Shown here: positions 36,833 through 48,007 of the stretch, one piece after another
How positions within the stretch are numbered: the stretch's first letter is position 1
Layout: each line of letters opens with the position of its first letter
Origin: Pseudomonadota bacterium
GTDB taxonomy: Bacteria; Desulfobacterota; Desulfobacteria; Desulfobacterales; RPRI01
Length of the DNA: 64,000 nucleotides
Reading direction: 5' to 3'
Assembly: GCA_018817425.1 (NCBI GenBank)
Contig: JAHITX010000080.1
Coordinates: 56,269 to 120,268 of the forward strand
Program-made: the position numbers and the translations under genes
The notes under the pieces: model-generated
The model's database searches: none
Told to the model about the DNA's origin: nothing
What the model saw: only the letters and a program-made list of their open reading frames with translations

Positions 36833-37246
36833 ATGCTACAAAGCAGGATTAAATATAGAGTTATTTACGGCGATACCGACAACATGGGATATGCATATAA
36901 TGCAAACTACTTGCGCTGGTTTGAAATGGGGCGTGGGGAAATGTTCAGAAACCTTGGATTGACATATAAGACTATAGAAGAAAAAGGATATTTCATGCCC
37001 TTATCCGAAGTGCAATGCAAATTTTTATTTCCTGCTAAATATGATGATGTTCTTGTAATTGAAACAACTCTTGATGCAAGCTTTAAAGGCGGTATGAAAT
37101 TTACTTATCGTATATTAGATGAAGAAGAAAAGATAGTACTGGCCACAGGAGCTTCAAAGCATGCCTTTGTTAATAAGAACAGAAAAATTGTCAGGCCGCC
37201 CGATTTTGTTATTGATGTCATAAAAAAAGCTTTGGCGGGTATTTAA
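36833..37246 (+). CDS. acyl-CoA thioesterase, 4HBT/YbgC family
   Basis: The 137-residue hotdog-fold protein has the catalytic-loop motif VIYGDTDNMGYAYNANYLRW near residue 9, with the Asp usual in 4HBT thioesterases, and FEMGRGEMFRNLG after it. YbgC-type enzymes hydrolyse short or medium acyl-CoAs, sometimes at the Tol-Pal complex, but no tol genes are nearby. It lies 39 bp after thrH and 1 bp before hldE, so it is in the same unit. Substrate is not predicted. Confidence 0.88.
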   Translation: MLQSRIKYRVIYGDTDNMGYAYNANYLRWFEMGRGEMFRNLGLTYKTIEEKGYFMPLSEVQCKFLFPAKYDDVLVIETTLDASFKGGMKFTYRILDEEEKIVLATGASKHAFVNKNRKIVRPPDFVIDVIKKALAGI

Positions 37247-37247
37247 T

Positions 37248-38705
37248 ATGGATATTGATATTTCAAAATTTAAAGATTGTAAAATATTTGTAATCGGCGA
37301 TCTGATGATTGACGAATACCTGTGGGGTGATGTTGACAGAATTTCGCCCGAAGCTCCGGTTCCGGTAATAGCTGTGAATAAAGAAGATTCAACTCTGGGG
37401 GGTTCAGGAAATGTAATAAATAATCTTGTTGCGCTTGGAGCCAAAGTTTTTGCTGCCGGTGTTATTGGAGCCGACAGAAGCGGAAATGTGCTGATTAAGA
37501 AGTTTGCTGCTCTTGGAGTTGACGTACAGGGAATTATTCAGGAGCCAGGGCGGCCTACAACGCGAAAGACAAGGATTATTGCTGGAAATCAACATGTCTT
37601 AAGAATTGACAGGGAAACAATAAAAACAATTTCAAATGATACTTTTGATAAAATTATACATTTTATTGAAAATAAAATCCAGGAAGCAGATGTAGTAATT
37701 ATTTCCGATTACGGCAAAGGTTTGATCAGTAAGAAATTGATATCAAAGATAGTGAAGACAGCAAAAAAATATGGTAGAGTGACGATAACAGATCCCAAAG
37801 GCCTTGATTATTCTAAGTACTTCGGTGTTACCCTGATTACTCCCAATATGAAAGAGGCTGCCCTTGCTTCAGGAATAGAAATAAAAAATAATTCATCCCT
37901 GCTAAAAGCGGGCGAAAAAATTATTGAAAGCACCGGTGTCGCAAATGTTCTTATTACCTGCGGCAAAGACGGGATGGTTCTTTTTGAAAAAGGCAAAAGG
38001 CCATATAAAATTAAAGCAAAAGCAAGGCAGGTATTTGATGTTTCGGGAGCCGGCGATACGGTTGTGGCCATACTAGGACTTTGTACGGCATTTGGCACAC
38101 CGTTTAAGGTTGGAGCCTCAATTGCAAATACTGCTGCCGGAATTGTCGTAGGAAAGATAGGAACAGCTACAGTATCAGAAGAAGAACTATCGGCAGCTTT
38201 GACTGTTTGTGCCGATGACTACAGGATAAAGCAAAAAAGTCTGCCAGAGCTTTCCTCTTTGCTTTTGGACCTGAAAGAAAAAGGTAAAAAAATAGTATTA
38301 ACAAACGGCTGTTTCGACCTTTTGCATGCAGGTCATATCAAGCTGTTTTCAGCTTCAAAAAAAGAAGGTGATATCCTGATAGTTGCAATTGATGATGATG
38401 ATTCGGTTAAAAAACTTAAAGGAAACGGAAGGCCGGTAATAAAGGCTAAAGAAAGAGTCAGGATATTAAGTGCCCTCGACAGTGTTGATTATGTCATTGT
38501 TTTTCCTGCTAATAAGCTTGGGAATCTGCTTGAAGCCGTGCGCCCTGATGTACTTACTAAAGGAAGCAATTATTCATCCGAAGAAGTTTTCGGGCATGAT
38601 ATTGTAGAAAAATACGGTGGACGTATTGCTCTTATTCAAATCAGGGAAAATATTTCTGCAACCAGCATCATAGATTCAATAAGAAAAAGTGATTCCGTTT
38701 ATTAA
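37248..38705 (+). CDS. hldE: bifunctional heptose-7-phosphate kinase / heptose-1-phosphate adenylyltransferase
   Basis: The 485-residue fusion has an N-terminal ribokinase-fold domain (GDLMIDEYLWGDVDRISPE near 17, ATP-binding VSGAGDTVV with the GAGD at 267-270) and a C-terminal nucleotidyltransferase (LTNGCFDLLHAGHIK at about 351-365). HldE makes ADP-D-glycero-beta-D-manno-heptose for the LPS core. It implies an LPS-bearing outer membrane. Its stop overlaps the next ATG (TAATG). A second nucleotidyltransferase-only homologue is at 9852. Confidence 0.95.
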   Translation: MDIDISKFKDCKIFVIGDLMIDEYLWGDVDRISPEAPVPVIAVNKEDSTLGGSGNVINNLVALGAKVFAAGVIGADRSGNVLIKKFAALGVDVQGIIQEPGRPTTRKTRIIAGNQHVLRIDRETIKTISNDTFDKIIHFIENKIQEADVVIISDYGKGLISKKLISKIVKTAKKYGRVTITDPKGLDYSKYFGVTLITPNMKEAALASGIEIKNNSSLLKAGEKIIESTGVANVLITCGKDGMVLFEKGKRPYKIKAKARQVFDVSGAGDTVVAILGLCTAFGTPFKVGASIANTAAGIVVGKIGTATVSEEELSAALTVCADDYRIKQKSLPELSSLLLDLKEKGKKIVLTNGCFDLLHAGHIKLFSASKKEGDILIVAIDDDDSVKKLKGNGRPVIKAKERVRILSALDSVDYVIVFPANKLGNLLEAVRPDVLTKGSNYSSEEVFGHDIVEKYGGRIALIQIRENISATSIIDSIRKSDSVY

Positions 38706-39025
38706 TGCTTTATTTTAAAAAAAGTTCTGATGGATTAATTTTTAAGGTGTATGTTCAGCCCCGGTCTTCAAAAAACATGATAGCCGGACTTTTTGGGGAT
38801 GCCCTGAAAATAAAACTTACAGCTCCTCCGGTCGATGGATCAGCAAATAATATGTGCATTAACTATCTTGCCAAAAGACTTTCGGTTTCCGCATCAAGGC
38901 TTGAAATTGTTTCCGGGCATACCGGAAAGACGAAATATATACTTTTAAAAAATGACGTAAAATCTTTATCCTCGTCTCCCGAAGCATTTATATCAAAAAT
39001 TGATGAACTTTTAAAAAGTCGATAA
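38705..39025 (+). CDS. DUF167/YggU family protein
   Basis: The 106-residue protein has the family features: VYVQPRSSKNMIAGL near 15, LKIKLTAPPVDGSANNMC near 33 and LEIVSGHTGKTKYILL near 61. Members are small conserved proteins with no settled function. It shares a TAATG overlap with hldE, so the two are translationally coupled. It is the last gene of the aminotransferase-to-hldE run, followed by a long spacer. Confidence 0.88.
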   Translation: MLYFKKSSDGLIFKVYVQPRSSKNMIAGLFGDALKIKLTAPPVDGSANNMCINYLAKRLSVSASRLEIVSGHTGKTKYILLKNDVKSLSSSPEAFISKIDELLKSR

Positions 39026-39408
39026 GCAGGTTTAAGGCATGCGGCCCCATAACTAAACAATTATAAATTGAATCGGAACATTATTTTGATAAGCGCTATA
39101 TAGTAGAAAAATTAAATCTGCAAGATACTGCCACTAAATTTAATTTGACTTATTTCCCTTTTGGTTATAAATTTTTACATAATGTAAATAACTCCATCAA
39201 TCTGAATCTGCTAAATAAATGCACAGTCTCCTTAATTACATTTAAGAGGAGAATTTAAATTTCCTGTATTAGCCCGTTTGTTTTGTTGTTACACCAGATC
39301 AACCTCTAAATTTTAAGCCTTTGGTTTTCTAATGCAACTAAGCTTTTTTGGCTTTTATGTTTCATAAACAGCATTAACTAATAACCGTAAACTAAAAAGG
39401 AGGGTAAA
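39026..39408. other. AT-rich spacer before dodecin
   Basis: No convincing gene or hairpin was found in these 383 bp. The only clear element is the dodecin ribosome site AAAGGAGGG near its right end. Confidence 0.45.
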
Positions 39409-39627
39409 ATGGCTGAGAGTGTATACAAAATAATTGAACTTGTCGGAACAAGCCCAAAATCGTGGGAAGATGCAGCAAAAAATGCTGTTGAAAGGGCGTC
39501 AAAATCTCTTCGTGAATTACGGATTGCCGAAATTACAAAACTGGATATGAAGATTGAAAAAGGGAAAATAGCCGCATTCAGGGCACGGGTTCAGGTTTCA
39601 TTTAAATACGAAGATGAAACCAAATAA
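39409..39627 (+). CDS. dodecin family flavin-binding protein
   Basis: The 72-residue protein is a dodecin: VYKIIELVGTSPKSWEDAA at the N-terminus with the flavin-stacking Trp in KSW, an alpha-helix NAVERASKSLREL, and strands ending in AFRARVQVSFKYED. Twelve copies form a hollow sphere that stores or buffers riboflavin, FMN or FAD. The very strong AAAGGAGGGTAAA ribosome site suggests high expression. It is alone, with a 225-bp gap to the tRNA. Confidence 0.92.
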   Translation: MAESVYKIIELVGTSPKSWEDAAKNAVERASKSLRELRIAEITKLDMKIEKGKIAAFRARVQVSFKYEDETK

Positions 39628-39851
39628 TTTATTTTATAGTTTTTACCGATAAAATAGCTAAGAGTTACATTATGTTATAATCTGCAAAGTATGCATAAAA
39701 AACTTTCTGCTGTTTATCGGTAATAAACAGCTTGACTTATTTTAGCTGATTAACTAATAAAGGTTTACTCGCAAAAAGGCTATCAACAGTTTGCGGGCAA
39801 GAAGAAGCCTTTAAAAGTATAAGCTGTTTTCTTAAATCAGATCAAAATTAT

Positions 39852-39928
<77 letters not shown>

Positions 39929-39931
39929 AAC

Positions 39932-39975
39932 AAAAAAGAGGTTACAGGCAATTCTGTTGTAACCTCTTTTTTTTT
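39932..39975 (+). terminator. rho-independent terminator of tRNA-fMet
   Basis: AAAAAAGAGGTTACA (39932-39946) pairs exactly with TGTAACCTCTTTTTT (39958-39972) around an 11-base loop and is followed by more T. It begins four bases after the tRNA CCA. Confidence 0.9.
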
Positions 39976-40128
39976 ATTTTTCCGGCCACAAAGATGTGTA
40001 ATCAGCTACAAGTCCATTATCATATGTTTCCAGATAATTCCTGTATTTTTTGCGCTTGAATGACAGAATCCCTTATGTAATAATACATCATAATTTATAA
40101 AACACTGCTTTTGTAAATGTAATTTTAT

Positions 40129-41103
40129 ATGTTGATGCTAGTACATAAAAAAACAAAGATAATGCCTATTTTAACTATGAAAAAGAAATTATTAATACCT
40201 TCTATGCTTAAACCCGGCGATACAATCGGAATAGCCGCACCTGCAAGTCCTTTTGATAAAGACAAATTCAAAAAAGGTATTTCGGTTCTAAAATCTTTGG
40301 GCTTTAATGTCCGTATCCCAGAAGAAATATATAGTGTGACAGGATATCTGGCAGGTGATGATAACCAGCGTGCTTCAATTATAAACGATCTTTTTTCAGA
40401 TAAAAAAATAAAAGCTGTATTTTTTGCTAGAGGCGGATTTGGTTCAATGAAGCTGTTGCCTTTGCTGGATTACAGAGCTATTTCTAATAACCCTAAAACA
40501 TTAATAGGCTATAGTGATATAAGCGCTCTTTTGGCTGCTGTTTATAAAAAATGCGGCATAGTTTCTTTTCATGGGCCAATGGTTACAACGCTTGGAACTG
40601 CCACCCAAAAAACAGTGCGTGCTATGTTAACGGTCTTGACTTCACAATCTGATATCAAGATAAAGACTAATAGAGCTGTTGTTTTAACACCGGGAAAAGT
40701 ATCGGCAACTCTATTAGGAGGAAATTTATCAACACTTTGTCATCTTACAGGCACTCCGTATTTTCCTTCTTTAAAAGACTGTATTCTTTTTATTGAAGAC
40801 AGAGGTGAAGCTCTATACAGAATAGACAGAATGCTTACTCATATGAAACTTGCAGGATGTTTTAGCGGTTTGGCAGGTTTGGTAATAGGTTCATTTACAG
40901 AGTGCGGACCTGTAAAAAAAGTGTATAAATTAATACAGGATTTGTTTAAAGGGTATGATATCCCTGTTCTTGCCGGCTTGGAAGCCGGACACGGAAAGGA
41001 AAATATTACTATTCCGTTTGGCTTAAAAGCTGATCTTGACACAGAAAGTAAAATAATTTCTTTTAGGTGGCCAAAAGCAATGATAGCAGCATGGAAGAAG
41101 TAA
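40129..41103 (+). CDS. LD-carboxypeptidase (peptidase S66 family)
   Basis: The 324-residue protein matches LdcA, which trims the terminal D-Ala from tetrapeptide stems in murein recycling. The nucleophile is Ser129 in TLIGYSDISALL; the Glu is in FIEDRGEALYRIDRM; the His is in AGHGKENITIPFG. ATG 40129 gives a basic N-terminal extension; starts at 40162 or 40177 (before KKLLIPSMLKPGDTI) are equally plausible, and no ribosome site decides. It has no signal peptide, so it is likely cytoplasmic. It overlaps the next gene by 37 bp. Confidence 0.9.
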   Translation: MLMLVHKKTKIMPILTMKKKLLIPSMLKPGDTIGIAAPASPFDKDKFKKGISVLKSLGFNVRIPEEIYSVTGYLAGDDNQRASIINDLFSDKKIKAVFFARGGFGSMKLLPLLDYRAISNNPKTLIGYSDISALLAAVYKKCGIVSFHGPMVTTLGTATQKTVRAMLTVLTSQSDIKIKTNRAVVLTPGKVSATLLGGNLSTLCHLTGTPYFPSLKDCILFIEDRGEALYRIDRMLTHMKLAGCFSGLAGLVIGSFTECGPVKKVYKLIQDLFKGYDIPVLAGLEAGHGKENITIPFGLKADLDTESKIISFRWPKAMIAAWKK

Positions 41104-42182
41104 ATAATGCCATGATATCCGCCCTTTCAGAAAATGTTTTTCCAGGTGCGGTTCTTATTGTTTCGGTAAGAGGCAAAGTTGTTTTTTTTGAAGCATATGG
41201 TTTTGTAAATAAATTATCGCTTCTAAAGATGACAAAGCATACTGTTTTTGATTTGGCGTCTCTTACAAAACCTCTTGCCACAACACTTGCTGTTATGAAA
41301 CTTGTCGAGCAAGGAAATCTTGAAGTAAAAGATAAGCTTGGATCAATTATTCCTCAGTTTAAAAACACTCCGAAAGCCGACATCAGCATCAAAAATCTTC
41401 TTTTGCATAATTCTGGGTTTCCTGATTACCGTCCATATTATTATAAACTATCCGATTTCGGGCAAAGTGAAAGGCAAAATGTTTTAAGAAAGCTGCTTAT
41501 TAAAGAGCCGTTGATTTGCCAGCCAGGTGAAAAGACTTTGTACAGCGATCTTGGGTTTATGATTTTAAGATGGGTTGTTGAATATATTTCGGGATGCCGT
41601 TTGGATCATTTTATATATGAAAATATATATAAACCGCTTGGGCTTGAAAATCTTTTTTTTATTGATCTTGAATCAGAGCCCAAAAATAAAAAAAATAAAA
41701 TATTTGCCGCTACCGAATTTTGCGCCTGGCGTAATATGCTTATAGATGGTGTTGTGCATGATGAAAATGCTTATGCAATGGGAGGAATAGAAGGCCATGC
41801 CGGTCTTTTCGGCACTGCAAGTGATGTTAACAAATTATTATCTCAACTGCTTTTAGCATTTTACGGATTATCCAAACACCCGATTATTCATCAAGAACTT
41901 ATAAAAATATTTTGGAGCCGCAATAAAGGGTCTGACCGGGTTTTTGGTTTTGACACCCCGTCTTTAAAAGATTCGAGCAGCGGAAGACATTTTTCATACA
42001 ACACTGTCGGCCATCTCGGATTTACGGGTACTTCTTTCTGGGTGGATCTGAAAAAGTCTGTAATTGCAATATTGCTTACAAACCGCATACATACTACGCG
42101 GGATAATTTAAAAATTAAAGATTTCAGGCCGGTTTTACACGATACCGTAATGGCAAATCTGGCAGACAGTGGATTTTTATAA
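41067..42182 (+). CDS. serine hydrolase, beta-lactamase class C / DD-peptidase-like fold
   Basis: The 371-residue protein has the S-x-x-K tetrad in DLASLTKPLA near 68, a Tyr motif YSDLGFMILRWVVEY near 154, and HLGFTGTSFWVD near 312 in place of KTG. This is the fold of class C lactamases, DD-peptidases and esterases; true resistance is not implied. No signal peptide is visible, unlike most wall-acting relatives. The start is GTG 41067 or ATG 41091. It overlaps the S66 gene, so the two may act together in wall-peptide turnover. Confidence 0.85.
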   Translation: MAKSNDSSMEEVNNAMISALSENVFPGAVLIVSVRGKVVFFEAYGFVNKLSLLKMTKHTVFDLASLTKPLATTLAVMKLVEQGNLEVKDKLGSIIPQFKNTPKADISIKNLLLHNSGFPDYRPYYYKLSDFGQSERQNVLRKLLIKEPLICQPGEKTLYSDLGFMILRWVVEYISGCRLDHFIYENIYKPLGLENLFFIDLESEPKNKKNKIFAATEFCAWRNMLIDGVVHDENAYAMGGIEGHAGLFGTASDVNKLLSQLLLAFYGLSKHPIIHQELIKIFWSRNKGSDRVFGFDTPSLKDSSSGRHFSYNTVGHLGFTGTSFWVDLKKSVIAILLTNRIHTTRDNLKIKDFRPVLHDTVMANLADSGFL

Positions 42183-43620
<1,438 letters not shown>

Positions 43621-43624
43621 TTTC

Positions 43625-44461
43625 ATGTTTTCAAAAAAAACAATGATAGTAGTCTGTGTAATAATACTTGTGACTGCAAATATCATTGTGCTCTCGGTTT
43701 CCAGTAAGCATCGTTATCCACCATCTACTTTTGGAAGGATAGCGTTGATCGTAATATCCCCATTGCAGAATGTCCTGACGCAAACAGTTAATTATACAAA
43801 AAATATTTGGGAAAATTACTTTTTTCTTGTGTCAACGGCACGTGAGAACAACAGACTTAAAAAAGAAATGGGGTACCTGATTCAAAAGAACAACGAGTAT
43901 CATGAAGCAGTACTTTCCAATATCAGGATTCGCAGCTTACTTGATTTTCGTCAAAGCATACCTTATGAATCTATCGCTGCCGAAGTAATTTCTATTGATC
44001 CTTCTATGTTGTATCGAACAGTAGTTATTGATAAAGGCAAAATAAATGGTGTTAAAATAGGTTTCCCTGTTATTACTCCGCAAGGTATTGTCGGTCAGGT
44101 AATTGATGCTGCTGATCATTATTCCAGGGTTTTATTGATTTTAGATCAAGAAAGTTCCGTGGATGCTGTTGTGCAGGAGAGCAGGGCACGCGGAATTATA
44201 AAAGGCGCATCTTCGGATCAATGTATCTTTAAATATATATTGCGAAGGCATGAGATAAAAATTTGGGATTCTGTAATTTCATCCGGACTGGATGGTGTTT
44301 ACCCTAAAGGACTTCCTATCGGGTATATTTCATATATTAACAAGAAAAAATCAGGCCTTTTTCAGGAAGTAAAAGTAACGTCGCATGTTGATTTTAATAA
44401 ACTGGAAGAGGTTCTTGTTGTGATAAATCAAACACCGAAGAGTTATACAAATAATAAATGA
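43625..44461 (+). CDS. mreC: rod shape-determining protein MreC
   Basis: The 278-residue protein has one membrane helix near the N-terminus (MIVVCVIILVTANIIVL), a coiled coil with STARENNRLKKEMGYLI, and two beta domains in the periplasm with VIDKGKINGVKIGFPVIT near 136. MreC links MreB filaments to the wall synthases. It starts 4 bp after mreB and overlaps mreD by 4 bp (ATGA). Confidence 0.95.
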   Translation: MFSKKTMIVVCVIILVTANIIVLSVSSKHRYPPSTFGRIALIVISPLQNVLTQTVNYTKNIWENYFFLVSTARENNRLKKEMGYLIQKNNEYHEAVLSNIRIRSLLDFRQSIPYESIAAEVISIDPSMLYRTVVIDKGKINGVKIGFPVITPQGIVGQVIDAADHYSRVLLILDQESSVDAVVQESRARGIIKGASSDQCIFKYILRRHEIKIWDSVISSGLDGVYPKGLPIGYISYINKKKSGLFQEVKVTSHVDFNKLEEVLVVINQTPKSYTNNK

Positions 44462-44970
44462 AATATTTATTTTACGTCTGCTTATGCCTCATATTGGCCC
44501 TCATTCAAACGACTGTTGCCCGTTATTTTGGGATGCTAAGAGGGTTTTATGATCTTTTCATAGTGGTTGTTGTATTTCTAGGTCTTTACCGTAATTTTCG
44601 CGAAAGCATTCCTGTAATTTTGTTAGCAGGTTTTATAATGGATAATCTGTATAATGGTCCTTTTGGTTTATATGTTACCGTATACATATGGCTATATATA
44701 TGTATCAGATGGAGCTCGGTCTATTTTAACGTTAGAAGCAGTATGTTTTTGGTCTTTGTAGTTGCAGCAGGAGTGTTGTTTGAAAATATAATTTATGTAG
44801 GCTCATTTATGATGTTTAATCCCGAGTTACTCTTTGTCGAAAATTTATCCGGCAAAATATTTACACAATTTGTCTGGGCTCTTGTTACGGGGTATTTTTT
44901 TATTATGCTTGTTAAAAAAACTTATCATTATACCTGTTCCGGCATGTTTGAAAACAGACAAGTGTTATAA
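44458..44970 (+). CDS. mreD: rod shape-determining protein MreD
   Basis: The 170-residue protein is almost entirely hydrophobic with about five helices and the MreD-type block VILLAGFIMDNLYNGPFGLY near 52. It is a small inner-membrane partner of MreC. The ATGA overlap with mreC implies coupled translation. Identification rests on topology, position and the Gly-Pro block, since MreD is poorly conserved. Confidence 0.92.
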   Translation: MKYLFYVCLCLILALIQTTVARYFGMLRGFYDLFIVVVVFLGLYRNFRESIPVILLAGFIMDNLYNGPFGLYVTVYIWLYICIRWSSVYFNVRSSMFLVFVVAAGVLFENIIYVGSFMMFNPELLFVENLSGKIFTQFVWALVTGYFFIMLVKKTYHYTCSGMFENRQVL

Positions 44971-45017
44971 CGATATTTCATGCCGTAAGGTTTGATATAT
45001 AAATTGGTTTTTAGGCA

Positions 45018-46871
45018 ATGAGCAATTTTTTAAGAAGTACGGATAATAAATGGTTTCGGCATCGTTTGTCGGTGGCAACGTATTTTGTTACTGCTGCATT
45101 CGCGCTTCTTTTTCTGCGTATTTTTTATTTGCAGATTATCGAAGGCCCCGAATATAGACAACTTTCAGAGAACAACTGTATCCGTTTGCAAAATATAGAA
45201 TATTCGCGCGGGTTGATTTTCGATCGCAACGGGGTTTTACTTGTTGATAACAGGCCCTCTTTTAATCTCAATCTTGTATTAAGTAACGCTAAGCCTGTCG
45301 GAGCTACAATTGATAAACTTTCAAAATATACAGATATGCCCATCGAAGTATTGAACGCACAGATCAACGGCATAAAAGGCATGTCATGCTATAAGCCGTT
45401 TTTGTTGAAACAGGACATAGGAAGAGATATTCTTGCTGCTATAGAAGCCCATAAGTACGACTTGCCGGGAGTTTCTGTGGATGTTAAACCTAAAAGACAT
45501 TATATGTACGCCAATAGAGCTGCACATCTCATTGGTTACTTAAGCGAGATAAGCGCAAACGAACTAAAAGATAAGAAATATAGCGGAAGTAAACCCGGAG
45601 ATTATATCGGCAAATTTGGAGTTGAAAAATCATTTGGTAAATTTTTGACAGGAAAGAGGGGGATACGTCATGTTGAGGTAAATGCAGTTGGTCAGGTTGT
45701 AAGGGTTTTGAAAACGGTTGAGGCGAAAGCCGGGAGCAATATCTACCTGACAATTGATGAAAATCTCCAAAAAAAAGCCGAAGAACTGCTGAAAGATAGA
45801 GCCGGTGCAGTTGTTGCAATGGATCCTTTCTCCGGTGAAATTTTGGTAATGGCCAGCAGCCCCTCTTTTGATTCTAATTTATTTGTATCGGGGATGTCAC
45901 ATGAAGAATGGGAAAATATCATTTCACACCCTGACCGGCCTATAGAAAATAAAGCTATCAAAGGAGCTTATCCTCCTGCCTCAACATATAAAATTTTAAC
46001 TGCTATAGCGGCTTTGGAAGAAAAAATTATCGACAACAATACATTGAGTTATTGCCCCGGTTATCTACGGCATGGAAACCGAAACTATATGTGCTGGAAA
46101 AGAGGGGGGCATGGCTGGACTAATATTGTAAAAGCGCTTGCGGTATCCTGTGACGTATTTTTTTATGAAATCGGGCAAAAGCTTGATATTGACAAGCTTG
46201 AATGGTACGCAAAAGCCTGCGGTCTTGGTGCCCCGACAGGTATTGATCTGGAACAGGAGGGTACGGGTTTAATTCCTTCTACTAAATGGAAAAAAAAAAG
46301 ATTGGGTTATGCATGGACCAGTGGGGAGAATCTTTCCGCAGTTATCGGGCAGGGTTATAATCTTACCACTCCTATACAGGTATTGTTGCTGATATCCGAA
46401 ATAGCCAATGGAGGGGAAAGAATCAAGCCGTTGGTTGTAAAAAAGATAATGACTCCGGACGGTAAACTTGTTATGGAAAGCAAGCCTGAAAAATTAGGCC
46501 GTATTCCTGCAAGTCAGAAAACAATTGATATTATAAGACAGGGTTTATGTGATGCTGTTAATGAAAATTACGGTACTGCCTACAGGGCACGTCCTGGCGG
46601 TGGAATTAAAATGTGTGGTAAAACCGGAACAGCACAGGTTGTAGGAAGAAAGCAAGCAGATAGCAACTATGATAAAAAAACGGTGTCTTACCTATATAAA
46701 CCTCACGCATGGTTTACTTGTTATGCTCCGCAAACAGATCCTAAAATTGCGATAACAGTGATTGTTGAACATGGTGAGCACGGATCAAGTGCTGCTGCAC
46801 CTATAGCAAAAGAACTTGTTCAGGCTTATTTGAATCCGGTAAATGAAGAAACCCAAACTTCCTCAAACTAA
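45018..46871 (+). CDS. mrdA: penicillin-binding protein 2 (transpeptidase)
   Basis: The 617-residue protein has one N-terminal helix, a dimerisation domain with GLIFDRNGVLLVDNRPSF near 65, and a transpeptidase domain. The catalytic Ser322 is in GAYPPASTYKILTA (S-x-x-K), the second motif is SCDVFFYEIG, and KTG is in CGKTGTAQVVG. PBP2 cross-links lateral wall glycan together with RodA, encoded next. A 47-bp gap separates it from mreD. Confidence 0.97.
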   Translation: MSNFLRSTDNKWFRHRLSVATYFVTAAFALLFLRIFYLQIIEGPEYRQLSENNCIRLQNIEYSRGLIFDRNGVLLVDNRPSFNLNLVLSNAKPVGATIDKLSKYTDMPIEVLNAQINGIKGMSCYKPFLLKQDIGRDILAAIEAHKYDLPGVSVDVKPKRHYMYANRAAHLIGYLSEISANELKDKKYSGSKPGDYIGKFGVEKSFGKFLTGKRGIRHVEVNAVGQVVRVLKTVEAKAGSNIYLTIDENLQKKAEELLKDRAGAVVAMDPFSGEILVMASSPSFDSNLFVSGMSHEEWENIISHPDRPIENKAIKGAYPPASTYKILTAIAALEEKIIDNNTLSYCPGYLRHGNRNYMCWKRGGHGWTNIVKALAVSCDVFFYEIGQKLDIDKLEWYAKACGLGAPTGIDLEQEGTGLIPSTKWKKKRLGYAWTSGENLSAVIGQGYNLTTPIQVLLLISEIANGGERIKPLVVKKIMTPDGKLVMESKPEKLGRIPASQKTIDIIRQGLCDAVNENYGTAYRARPGGGIKMCGKTGTAQVVGRKQADSNYDKKTVSYLYKPHAWFTCYAPQTDPKIAITVIVEHGEHGSSAAAPIAKELVQAYLNPVNEETQTSSN

Positions 46872-46903
46872 CCTGCAATTATAAAAGGATTATTTGCTAT
46901 AAA

Positions 46904-48007
46904 ATGATTGACCGAAGACTTGTTCAAAATTTTGACTGGGGTTTACTTGGTCTTACCATTGTTCTTTCTTTTATAGGTATCATGACTTTATATAGTGCTG
47001 TTACTGCCGGCAAATCAGTCCAGGACGTTCTTTTTTTTAAACAAATCATCTGGTTCATTGTAGGTTTTGTGCTGATGATTTTTTCTTTTTTATTTAACTA
47101 TAAAATTTTAGACAGGTGGGCATTTGTCATATACGGGGTTTGTATTTTACTTCTCGTGCTGGTTTTATTTTTCGGGAAAGCGGCAGGAGGATCAAGGCGT
47201 TGGCTGATATTAGGCCCTGTAACATTTCAGCCGTCCGAATTTGCCAAATTAGCCGTTATCTTTGTTATTGCCAGGTATTATTCAAAAATCGTAAGTACAA
47301 ATGGGTTGTTCCTGAGTGAATTAATAGTTCCTGTAATATTATGTATAATCCCTTTCTCTTTAATTGTGCTGCAACCGGATCTTGGAACAGCCATGCTTAT
47401 TATCTTAATTGCAGCATCCATGTCGGTATTTGTAAAAGTAGATAAGAAAGCATTTGTATTTATTTTAACAACCGCTGTAGTTACCATTCCAACAGTTTGG
47501 TTCTTCTTTTTAAGAGATTATCAAAAAAACAGGATTATTACTTTTTTAAATCCGGAGCATGATCCTCTTGGTGCAGGTTATCATATAATTCAGTCAAAAA
47601 TTGCAATCGGTTCAGGAATGTTAACGGGCAAGGGTTTTCTTAAAGGGACTCAAAGCGCCCTGTCTTTTTTGCCTGAACAGCAAACTGATTTTATTTTTTC
47701 CGTTTTTGCAGAAGAATGGGGGTTTATCGGCTGCATATTTTTACTTCTTGTATTTTTTTTGTTTGTTGCGCGGTGTTTAAAAATCACATATGGAAGCAGA
47801 GACCATTTTGGGGCCATATTATCTTTTGGGATTACCGCCATGCTATTGTGGCATATAGTTGTAAATATGGGGATGGCTCTGGGTTTGTTGCCGGTGGTTG
47901 GTGTAACATTACCTTTCATAAGTTATGGCGGTTCATCCATAGTAATTACACTCATAAGCATAGGCATACTAATGAATATCAGCATGAGAAGATTTTTATT
48001 CAATTAA
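46904..48007 (+). CDS. rodA: peptidoglycan glycosyltransferase RodA
   Basis: The 367-residue SEDS protein has about ten helices and the family blocks KAAGGSRRWLILGPVTFQPSE near 92 (split over a loop) and LPVVGVTLPFISYGGSSIV near 326. NPEHDPLGAGYHIIQSKIAI near 205 lies in the large external loop. RodA polymerises lipid II for side-wall growth with PBP2. It ends the mre operon. A 434-bp spacer follows. Confidence 0.96.
   Translation: MIDRRLVQNFDWGLLGLTIVLSFIGIMTLYSAVTAGKSVQDVLFFKQIIWFIVGFVLMIFSFLFNYKILDRWAFVIYGVCILLLVLVLFFGKAAGGSRRWLILGPVTFQPSEFAKLAVIFVIARYYSKIVSTNGLFLSELIVPVILCIIPFSLIVLQPDLGTAMLIILIAASMSVFVKVDKKAFVFILTTAVVTIPTVWFFFLRDYQKNRIITFLNPEHDPLGAGYHIIQSKIAIGSGMLTGKGFLKGTQSALSFLPEQQTDFIFSVFAEEWGFIGCIFLLLVFFLFVARCLKITYGSRDHFGAILSFGITAMLLWHIVVNMGMALGLLPVVGVTLPFISYGGSSIVITLISIGILMNISMRRFLFN

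Noticed and set aside
41067..42182. A true beta-lactamase resistance gene
   Set aside because: No signal peptide and no nearby resistance regulator; the S-x-x-K, Y-S-D and H-x-G motifs also fit esterases and peptidases.
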